This document shows, one piece after another, positions 7,170 through 12,737 of a stretch of DNA of 18,100 bases. The notes below the pieces were generated by a model. The model had not been told where the DNA came from, did not search any database, and was given only the letters and a program-made list of their open reading frames with translations. The position numbers and the translations under genes are program-made. How positions within the stretch are numbered: the stretch's first letter is position 1; each line of letters begins with the position of its first letter. The stretch spans positions 1 to 18,100 of the forward strand of contig NZ_CAMXYE010000022.1 of the NCBI RefSeq assembly GCF_947253055.1. Reading direction: 5' to 3'. The stretch is from an uncultured Arcanobacterium sp. (GTDB lineage: Bacteria; Actinomycetota; Actinomycetes; Actinomycetales; Actinomycetaceae).

Positions 7170-8591
7170 GTGGAAGCACTTGCAGCAGGAATTTCCCAGG
7201 TAGCAGATTTTATTACTCTCTACTGCACAGTCTGGATTTTGATTGGCACAGGGCTTTATCTCACCTGGCGCACGCGCGCCGTACAGGTGCGGCTGTTTAA
7301 GCACATGGTAAAAGTGGTATTTTCTTCGCGGGGTGGCGCGCGTGGCGGTATTTCTTCCTTCCAGGCCTTCTGTATTTCGCTAGCTGCCCGCGTAGGAGTC
7401 GGAAACGTATTCGGAGTAGCTTTGGCACTGCTAGCTGGAGGCCCGGGAGCTATTTTCTGGATGTGGATAGTGGCTCTCGTAGGCATGGCCACCGCTTTCT
7501 TTGAAGCGGTATTGGCGCAGATATTTAAGATACGGGCGAGTGACGGTACTTTCCGCGGCGGACCGGCTTATTACATCAGCATCGGTATGCATTCAAAAGC
7601 TCTCGCCGTAATTTTTGCCATTATCACGGCTATCACCTGCGGTATCGTAATTACTTCCGTACAGTCCAATGCGATTGCTTCCACCATGATGAGCTCGGCA
7701 AACACTGATCCGATGCTCACCGCGGTGCTTCTCTTTGCTTTCGCAGCACCCATTATTCTCGGCGGTATCCGCTCGGTAGCCCGCGTCACCGAAATAATGG
7801 CTCCAGTAATGGCACTCATATATGTGGCGATGGCAGTAGTAATCGTAATTATAAACATCACCGATTTTCCCCGCATAATTGCCAGTATCGTACAGAGTGC
7901 TTTCAGCGCTCAACCGCTGGTAGGCGGCCTAGGAGGCGGAATACTAGCGGCGGTAATCAACGGTATTCAGCGGGGGCTCTTCTCCAATGAGGCCGGGCAG
8001 GGTACTGCTCCAAATGCGGCAGCTACTGCCACCGTTTCGCACCCAGTATCGCAAGGGTTAATTCAATCTCTCGGAGTTTTTGTAGATACCATAATCGTTT
8101 GTACGATGACGGCTTTTGTAATTCTTTCGGCAGGGCCGGAAGTGTGGAGCCGTGCAGATATCAACCCAGCGAATCTCACCACTTTCGCCGTCGCTCATGA
8201 GCTTGGGGATTGGGCAATAGTGCCGATGGCCTTAATGATTTTTGTGCTGGCCTTTTCTTCTATCATCGCCGCTTACGTATATTCAGAAGTCAATATCTAC
8301 TTCGTGACTAAATCGAAGATTGCCACCTGGGGCGTGCGGGTAATTTCTATTATTTCGGTAGTAATGGGAGCGTTAATTTCTCTCGACGTAGTGTGGGCGA
8401 GCGTAGATATTGCAATGGCGGTAATGACCATCGTAAATCTGGTAGCGCTAATTTCTCTCGCCAAGTGGGGCGTAGCTGCGCTGAAAGATTATGAACGCCA
8501 GCGGAAAGCGGGGATTGCTGAGCCGGTATTTATCGCGGCCACGGCGCAGCTCCCGGAAGACCTCACCACAGGTGTTTGGGTGAAAAAATAA
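7170..8591 (+). CDS. Sodium:alanine/glycine symporter family transporter (AGCS)
   Basis: A 473-residue polytopic membrane protein of the alanine-or-glycine:cation symporter family. Signature blocks are SLAARVGVGNVFGVA (about residues 70-84), GGPAYYI (130-136) and the long conserved stretch starting NGIQRGLFSNEAGQGTAPNA (about 264-283). It would couple Na+ (or H+) entry to uptake of alanine, glycine or a related small amino acid. The start is GTG 7170, six bases after AAGGAG (7158-7163), giving the usual family N-terminus (a helix before TGLYLTWRTR). An in-frame TTG at 7098 would add 24 basic residues and lacks a ribosome binding site. It could be read through from DUF454 or have its own promoter in the 142-base gap. 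No hairpin terminator follows. Confidence 0.94.
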   Translation: MEALAAGISQVADFITLYCTVWILIGTGLYLTWRTRAVQVRLFKHMVKVVFSSRGGARGGISSFQAFCISLAARVGVGNVFGVALALLAGGPGAIFWMWIVALVGMATAFFEAVLAQIFKIRASDGTFRGGPAYYISIGMHSKALAVIFAIITAITCGIVITSVQSNAIASTMMSSANTDPMLTAVLLFAFAAPIILGGIRSVARVTEIMAPVMALIYVAMAVVIVIINITDFPRIIASIVQSAFSAQPLVGGLGGGILAAVINGIQRGLFSNEAGQGTAPNAAATATVSHPVSQGLIQSLGVFVDTIIVCTMTAFVILSAGPEVWSRADINPANLTTFAVAHELGDWAIVPMALMIFVLAFSSIIAAYVYSEVNIYFVTKSKIATWGVRVISIISVVMGALISLDVVWASVDIAMAVMTIVNLVALISLAKWGVAALKDYERQRKAGIAEPVFIAATAQLPEDLTTGVWVKK

Positions 8592-8622
8592 GCTCGGCTT
8601 GCGTGGATTGCCTAGTTTACGC

Positions 8623-8653
8623 TGATTACGGTAATTGTGTTGATTACGGTAAT
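8623..8653. repeat. Two copies of an 18-bp-period repeat
   Basis: TGATTACGGTAAT occurs at 8623-8635 and 8641-8653. The second copy lies in a near-perfect palindrome (GATTAC-G-GTAATC, 8642-8654). It sits just after the symporter stop, in the gap before convergent ung, where no ordinary terminator is seen. Confidence 0.7.
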
Positions 8654-8688
8654 CTCGCTAATTTCGTGGCCGGTGCTGATAAATTCTT

Positions 8689-8764
8689 CGTCATCCACTA
8701 ACTAATCCGTCATTTACTAATTAATCCGCCATTCACCAATTAATTTGCTATTTGCCAATTAATG
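8689..8764. repeat. Four 19-bp tandem repeats overlapping the 3' end of ung
   Basis: Four consecutive units of exactly 19 bp lie at 8689-8707, 8708-8726, 8727-8745 and 8746-8764. Read on the ung strand, every unit carries a variant of ATTAATTGG. The unit inside ung encodes the last conserved residues (INWQIA), and the ung stop codon lies in the next unit. Similarity to the in-gene unit falls with distance (ATTAATTGG, ATTAATTGG, ATTAATTAG, ATTAGTTAG). Confidence 0.85.
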
Positions 8765-9420
8765 GGTGTGGCACCTTGTTGTGCAAGAAGCTGATTTGCC
8801 CGGGAAAAGGGGCGGGAGCCGAAGAATCCGCGCCGCGCTGAAAGCGGTGAGGGGTGAGCAGAAGCAATCACCGGAATATCTCTCAGGAGCGGGCGCAGCT
8901 CTTGCGCTTGCCGTCCCCAGAGAATTGCCACTAAAGGGCGAGGGCGAGCGGCTAAAATTTTTATCGCTTGCTCCGTCACCGTTTCCCAGCCGATTCCACG
9001 ATGAGAAGCGGGTGCTGCCGGGCGCACAGTCAATACTCGATTTAAGAGCAGCACACCTTGCTGACACCAGGAAGAAAGATCGCCGTGGGCAGCAGGGGGG
9101 ATTCCTAAATCGCTTTCCAGCTCGGCGTAGATATTCTGCAATGAACGCGGCAAAGGGCGCACCTTTTTATGTACGGCAAAAGCTAATCCAATCGGATGCC
9201 CGGGAGTGGGATAGGGGTCTTGCCCCACTATCAGCACTTTTACTTTTTCTAACGGGTAGGAGAAGGCGCGCAGTATTTGCGGCGGAGCCGGAAGGAAATC
9301 CCGCCCGGCCGTCTGTTCGTTTTCTAAAAAATTCTCTAGTTCTTCTAGGTGGTTACGTAGCGGGGCTAGGGCCTCTGCCCAATCTGGGGCAAGCACTTGG
9401 TCAGCAGCTAGAATACGCAT
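8740..9420 (-). CDS. ung: Uracil-DNA glycosylase
   Basis: A 226-residue family 1 uracil-DNA glycosylase, which removes uracil from DNA to start base-excision repair. Visible motifs are the water-activating loop GQDPYP (residues 66-71, catalytic D68), GLAFAV (78-83, uracil-stacking Phe), LLLN (124-127, uracil-recognising Asn) and the DNA-intercalation loop HPSPLSARRGFFGS (189-202, catalytic His). The length is normal, and the protein ends soon after the customary PINW. The start is ATG at 9420. No Shine-Dalgarno precedes it, but TAGAAT lies exactly six bases upstream, which suggests a leaderless mRNA. The gene converges on the symporter gene, and its last codons are part of a tandem repeat. 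Confidence 0.97.
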   Translation of the reverse strand: MRILAADQVLAPDWAEALAPLRNHLEELENFLENEQTAGRDFLPAPPQILRAFSYPLEKVKVLIVGQDPYPTPGHPIGLAFAVHKKVRPLPRSLQNIYAELESDLGIPPAAHGDLSSWCQQGVLLLNRVLTVRPAAPASHRGIGWETVTEQAIKILAARPRPLVAILWGRQAQELRPLLRDIPVIASAHPSPLSARRGFFGSRPFSRANQLLAQQGATPINWQIAN

Positions 9421-9426
9421 AGTTTT

Positions 9427-9432
9427 ATTCTA
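9427..9432 (-). promoter_or_regulatory. -10 box (TAGAAT) for leaderless ung mRNA
   Basis: On the minus strand, TAGAAT is followed by AAAACT and then the ATG of ung, so the predicted transcript would begin at the start codon. There is no clear -35 box. Confidence 0.4.
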
Positions 9433-9447
9433 GTATGATGGCTGCTC

Positions 9448-9526
9448 GGAGTGCGCGTGAGCATCTAGAAAATCTGCTTGAGTTTTAGGGTTTCGCCCAG
9501 GTATCTGGGAGTGCGCGCGAGTACCT
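9448..9526. repeat. Imperfect 19-bp direct repeat between ung and the DUF3263 gene
   Basis: GGAGTGCGCGTGAGCATCT (9448-9466) and GGAGTGCGCGCGAGTACCT (9508-9526) differ at three positions and are exactly 60 bp apart. The divergent intergenic position would suit a regulator binding site, but no known operator is recognised. Confidence 0.5.
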
Positions 9527-9555
9527 GTGGAAGAAAATTTTTCGGAGGTGCTGAG

Positions 9556-9561
9556 TATTAT
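9556..9561 (+). promoter_or_regulatory. -10 box (TATTAT) upstream of the DUF3263 gene
   Basis: TATTAT lies 92 bases before the chosen start, giving a leader of about 86 bases. It is also five bases before an in-frame ATG at 9567, so a longer leaderless product is conceivable. No -35 box is clear. Confidence 0.35.
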
Positions 9562-9653
9562 AAAGAATGAAGCTAGTGCAGAATAGTGAAACTAGTACAG
9601 AATATAGAATAAAGCAGGATAGAGCAGAATGTCAGCATCGAAAAGGAGGGGAA

Positions 9654-9923
9654 ATGGCCGAGACACCTCGGGGTACTCCAGCGGCGGCGAAGAAGCTGCA
9701 AGAGCAGGTGCTGCGTATTGAAAAAAGTTGGTGGAAAATAGCGAATACGCGCGAGCAGGCAATTCGTAAAGAATTGGGTATTTCTCCGCTGCGTTATTAT
9801 ATGATTCTTTCTAAGTTATTAGATGATGCAGATTTTTATTGGCAAGATCCGCAGTTGGTAGATAGATTGCGGGAGCTGCGCCGGGGGCGCTTGGCGGAGC
9901 GCGGCCAAGAAGGTGGCAGGTAG
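9654..9923 (+). CDS. DUF3263 family small protein
   Basis: An 89-residue protein with the DUF3263 pattern: an EKSWWKIANTREQAIRKELGIS helix, then SPLRYYMILSKLLDDADFYWQDPQLVDRLRELR. This actinobacterial family resembles a small helix-turn-helix DNA-binding protein, but its function is not established. The start is ATG 9654 after AAGGAGG (9643-9649). An in-frame ATG at 9567 would add 29 poorly structured residues coded by repeat-like DNA (CTAGTGCAGAATA, CTAGTACAGAATA) and is outside the family domain. It precedes the LytR_C gene, the same pairing as Rv0430-Rv0431 in M. tuberculosis, which suggests linked functions. Confidence 0.85.
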   Translation: MAETPRGTPAAAKKLQEQVLRIEKSWWKIANTREQAIRKELGISPLRYYMILSKLLDDADFYWQDPQLVDRLRELRRGRLAERGQEGGR

Positions 9924-10031
9924 ATTCAGCGAAATACGTGCAGAAATAGCTTAGAAATATAACTCGGAATATGTGAGTTGAAAAACTCCTCTAAAACGGG
10001 GCAGCATCGCTGTGAATATGGAAAAAGAAGG

Positions 10032-10037
10032 TAGGCT
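10032..10037 (+). promoter_or_regulatory. -10 box (TAGGCT) for a leaderless LytR_C mRNA
   Basis: TAGGCT is followed by AGAGAC and then GTG 10044, so transcription would start at the start codon. The nearest purine-rich sequence (GAAGG, 10027-10031) is about 12 bases away, too far for a good ribosome binding site. Confidence 0.4.
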
Positions 10038-10043
10038 AGAGAC

Positions 10044-10667
10044 GTGGCAGAAAATTACGCAGAAGATGAATTTGACCGCTTAGCAGAAGGCAGAGAAGCG
10101 ATTGGTGCGCATCGCCGCCAGCCGCGCGTGAGTGCTTGGACGCTGTGGCTAATAGCTATATTGATAATTTCGCCCATTGTCGGTATCGTCGGCGGGCAAA
10201 TACTCAGTAACGATAGCGATGTGACGCGTAATTTGAGCAGTTCGCACTCTTCTGCCCAAAGCAAACAAGCTGAGGCAGATAAGAAAGCCGCTGCTGAAAA
10301 AGCCGAAGCGGAAAAGAAAGCGGCAGCTGAGAAGGCGGAAGCGGAAAAGAAAGCGGCAGAGGAGAAAGCCGAAGCAGAGCGAAAAGCTGCCGAGATTCAG
10401 CACGATACCTTAGTGCGCGTACTCAATGGGCGCGGTGTGCAAGGCTTAGCGGCCGAGCAGGCAGATATTTTGCGCACTGCTGGATATACCACGGTACAAG
10501 CCGATAATTACCGCTCCAGTGTTCCTGCCGATTCTACGGTCTACTACGGCACCGAAGATATGAAAGCCACCGCGGAAGACGTAGCGAAGCAGCTGAAAAT
10601 TACGCAGGTGCAGATGGATTCGGATGCCGTAGGTGGAGCAGGCGGAGTAGCAGTCGTTATTCGGTAA
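10044..10667 (+). CDS. Membrane-anchored LytR_C domain protein
   Basis: A 207-residue protein with a cytoplasmic N-terminus of about 30 residues and one membrane helix (about 31-53). A Ser-rich stretch leads into an Ala/Glu/Lys repeat spacer (77-120) and a C-terminal LytR_C domain (about 121-207, LVRVLNGRGVQGLAAEQADILRTAGY). LytR_C domains are found at the end of LCP cell-wall ligases and alone in actinobacterial membrane proteins such as Rv0431; their role is unclear, probably at the cell wall. The spacer has four 11-residue units of the type EAEKKAAAEKA and should form a rigid single helix or coiled coil. The GTG start gives the complete topology and has no good ribosome binding site. No terminator follows. 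Confidence 0.85.
   Translation: MAENYAEDEFDRLAEGREAIGAHRRQPRVSAWTLWLIAILIISPIVGIVGGQILSNDSDVTRNLSSSHSSAQSKQAEADKKAAAEKAEAEKKAAAEKAEAEKKAAEEKAEAERKAAEIQHDTLVRVLNGRGVQGLAAEQADILRTAGYTTVQADNYRSSVPADSTVYYGTEDMKATAEDVAKQLKITQVQMDSDAVGGAGGVAVVIR
10272..10394 (+). repeat. 33-bp in-frame repeats (11-residue Ala/Glu/Lys units)
   Basis: Three full units and a partial fourth of 33 bp inside the LytR_C gene encode EAEKKAAAEKA variants. The period is a multiple of three, so copy-number change would alter spacer length without shifting the frame. Confidence 0.8.
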
Positions 10668-10751
10668 TTTTCCAGCAGAGCATTTTTGAGTTGAGCTTTA
10701 CTTGGATTAGTGCTGCATAGATTGGGGAATTTGAATACTTCCTCGAGCAAA

Positions 10752-10772
10752 CTTGAGCGGCATTGACTCAAA
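10752..10772 (+). promoter_or_regulatory. HAIR element (HspR operator) upstream of groEL
   Basis: CTTGAGC-N7-ACTCAAA matches the HspR-associated inverted repeat CTTGAGT-N7-ACTCAAG with one change in each half. HspR represses heat-shock genes in actinobacteria. The site lies just upstream of the predicted promoter. Confidence 0.75.
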
Positions 10773-10787
10773 TAAATTTGCTAATGG

Positions 10788-10817
10788 TGAACATTTTTTC
10801 ACAAATCGTCTTTTAAT
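10788..10817 (+). promoter_or_regulatory. Probable groEL promoter
   Basis: A TGAACA (-35 like, 10788-10793) and TTTAAT (-10, 10812-10817) are 18 bases apart. The predicted transcription start (about 10824) falls inside the first CIRCE element, as expected for HrcA-repressed promoters. The 5' leader would be about 165 bases. Confidence 0.5.
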
Positions 10818-10844
10818 CTTGCACTCGCGCGGGAAGAGTGCCAG
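10818..10844 (+). promoter_or_regulatory. CIRCE element 1 (HrcA operator)
   Basis: CTTGCACTC-N9-GAGTGCCAG fits the CIRCE consensus TTAGCACTC-N9-GAGTGCTAA in its inner core GCACTC/GAGTGC, with exact nine-base spacing. Confidence 0.85.
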
Positions 10845-10851
10845 AATCTAA

Positions 10852-10878
10852 TTAGCACTCGGAGATTGAGAGTGATAA
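10852..10878 (+). promoter_or_regulatory. CIRCE element 2 (HrcA operator)
   Basis: TTAGCACTC-N9-GAGTGATAA has a perfect left half and one mismatch in the right half. It lies seven bases after CIRCE 1, so two HrcA dimers could bind side by side over the transcription start. Confidence 0.92.
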
Positions 10879-10888
10879 TTTCCAGCCG

Positions 10889-10987
10889 ATGAGGAATTAT
10901 GAAATGCGAGATGTGAACGCAGCACATGATTCCGTCCGTCGCGGGCATCAGCTGATTTTAATCAACTCCACTAGGAGGAAAATTTAA
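10889..10987 (+). other. Possible 32-codon leader ORF before groEL
   Basis: An ATG at 10889 opens 32 codons that end at TAA 10985-10987, three bases before the groEL start. The ORF passes through the groEL ribosome binding site. It has no evident ribosome binding site of its own, and an open run of this size is not improbable by chance, so this is a candidate only. Confidence 0.2.
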
Positions 10988-10990
10988 GAT

Positions 10991-12610
10991 ATGGCAAAGT
11001 TAATTGCATTTGATGAAGAAGCACGGCGCAGCATGGAGCGGGGATTAGACCTGCTTGCAAACACCGTGAAAGTCACCCTCGGACCTAAAGGCCGGAATGT
11101 GGTGCTGGATAAGAAGTGGGGCGCTCCCACCATTACGAATGACGGCGTTTCCATCGCAAAAGAAATTGACCTCGATGATCCTTTTGAAAAGATTGGCGCG
11201 GAGCTAGTAAAAGAAGTAGCGAAGAAGACGGACGACGTAGCCGGAGACGGCACCACGACCGCTACGGTACTGGCGCAAGCACTGGTAAAAGAAGGTCTGC
11301 GCAATGTGGCTGCCGGAGCTAACCCTATCGCTTTACGCCGGGGCATCGATATGGCAGTAGAAGCAGTAGTAGAGCAGCTGCTGAAGAACGCAAAAGATGT
11401 AGAAACTAAAGAAGAGATTGCCGCTACCGCTGCTATTTCGGCAGGCGATAAAGAAATCGGCGAGCTCATTGCGGAAGCTCTCGACAAGGTAGGTAAAGAG
11501 GGCGTAGTTACCGTAGAAGAGTCCAATACTTTTGGTACTTCGCTGGAGCTTACGGAGGGTATGTCTTTCGATAAGGGATATCTCTCCCCCTACTTCGTCA
11601 CCGATCCGGAGCGGCAGGAAGTATCGCTAGAAGATGCCTACATTCTGCTCGTAGAATCCAAGATTTCCAATGTGAAAGATTTGCTGCCGCTGCTAGAGAA
11701 AGTAATGCAGAGCGGGAAGCCGCTAGTAATCATTGCGGAAGACGTAGAAGGCGAAGCCTTAGCCACTTTGGTAGTGAATAAGATTCGTGGCACCTTCAAG
11801 TCCACAGCTGTGAAAGCACCGGGCTTCGGTGATCGCCGCAAGGAGATGCTCCAGGATATGGCTATCCTCACCGGCGGGCAAGTAATTTCGGAAACTGTGG
11901 GGCTCACCCTCGAGAATGCCGATTTGGATATGCTCGGTAAGGCTCGCAAGGTAGTGATGACCAAGGACAACACCACGATCGTAGATGGTGCCGGTAAGGC
12001 AGAAGATATTGAAGCTCGGGTACACACCATTAAGACGCAGATTGAAAACTCTGATTCGGATTACGATCGGGAGAAGCTGCAAGAGCGCTTGGCGAAGCTC
12101 GCTGGCGGTGTAGCAGTGATTCGCTCTGGTGCAGCTACGGAAGTAGAGCTGAAAGAGCGGAAGAACCGTATTGAAGATGCGGTATTGAATGCGAAGGCAG
12201 CTGTAGAAGAAGGAATCGTAGCGGGCGGCGGCGTGGCTTTGCTGCAGGCGATGGATGATGTATTCCCCTCGCTGAAGCTGCAGGGTGACGAAGAAACCGG
12301 CGCCAATATCGTGCGCGTAGCCGTAACTTCTCCGCTGAAGCAGATTGCAGAAAATGCTGGCCTAGAAGGCGGAGTGGTAGTAGAGAAAGTACGCTCACTT
12401 CCGGCCGGCCAGGGTCTGAATGCTGCTACCGGTGAATACGAAGATTTGCTGGCTGCGGGAATCAATGATCCGGTGAAGGTGACCCGTTCGGCGCTGCAAA
12501 ATGCAGCCTCGATTGCTGGCCTCTTCCTCACCACCGAAGCAGTAGTAGCCGACAAGCCGGAACCGCCGGCGGCACCTGCTGCTGGTGATGACGCTGCCGG
12601 AATGTACTAA
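10991..12610 (+). CDS. groEL: Chaperonin GroEL (60 kDa, Hsp60)
   Basis: A 539-residue chaperonin subunit that forms double seven-fold rings and folds proteins with GroES and ATP. Nucleotide-site motifs are TLGPKGRN (residues 29-36) and VAGDGTTTAT (83-92, catalytic Asp). VAGGGVALLQA and NDPVKVTRSALQNAASIAGLFLTTEA close the equatorial domain. There is no groES next to it, as for the second, stand-alone groEL copy (GroEL2) of many actinobacteria. The C-terminus (PEPPAAPAAGDDAAGMY) lacks both the usual Gly-Gly-Met repeats and the His-rich tail of the GroEL1 type. The start is ATG 10991 with AGGAGG at 10973-10978, a rather long spacing of 12 bases. A HAIR and two CIRCE elements upstream point to dual HspR/HrcA heat-shock control. 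Confidence 0.97.
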   Translation: MAKLIAFDEEARRSMERGLDLLANTVKVTLGPKGRNVVLDKKWGAPTITNDGVSIAKEIDLDDPFEKIGAELVKEVAKKTDDVAGDGTTTATVLAQALVKEGLRNVAAGANPIALRRGIDMAVEAVVEQLLKNAKDVETKEEIAATAAISAGDKEIGELIAEALDKVGKEGVVTVEESNTFGTSLELTEGMSFDKGYLSPYFVTDPERQEVSLEDAYILLVESKISNVKDLLPLLEKVMQSGKPLVIIAEDVEGEALATLVVNKIRGTFKSTAVKAPGFGDRRKEMLQDMAILTGGQVISETVGLTLENADLDMLGKARKVVMTKDNTTIVDGAGKAEDIEARVHTIKTQIENSDSDYDREKLQERLAKLAGGVAVIRSGAATEVELKERKNRIEDAVLNAKAAVEEGIVAGGGVALLQAMDDVFPSLKLQGDEETGANIVRVAVTSPLKQIAENAGLEGGVVVEKVRSLPAGQGLNAATGEYEDLLAAGINDPVKVTRSALQNAASIAGLFLTTEAVVADKPEPPAAPAAGDDAAGMY

Positions 12611-12643
12611 AGCTTTCGGCATAGTCTTTGACTAGTTTCTAAA

Positions 12644-12680
12644 AGACCGCAGAGTCGTTTATCGACTCTGCGGTCTCTTT
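12644..12680. terminator. Bidirectional terminator between groEL and the HD-like gene
   Basis: A perfect 14-bp stem (AGACCGCAGAGTCG at 12644-12657 with its complement at 12663-12676) has a TTTAT loop. It is followed by CTTTAATT on the plus strand and by a TTTT run on the minus strand, so it can serve both convergent genes. Confidence 0.9.
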
Positions 12681-12737
12681 AATTCTGCAGGTATTTTCTG
12701 CTTCAGATATTTTATAGGTGACGCTATAGGTGGCGGC

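Noticed and set aside
8766..9422. A 218-codon open frame on the plus strand opposite ung
   Set aside because: ung on the other strand carries every family motif. The plus-strand frame shows no recognisable domain and is a shadow of the ung codons.
9961..9988. Switch-like AACTC / GAGTT / AACTC hairpins before the LytR_C gene
   Set aside because: Stems are only 5 bp and AT-rich, and the predicted leaderless start at 10044 would leave this region outside the mRNA.
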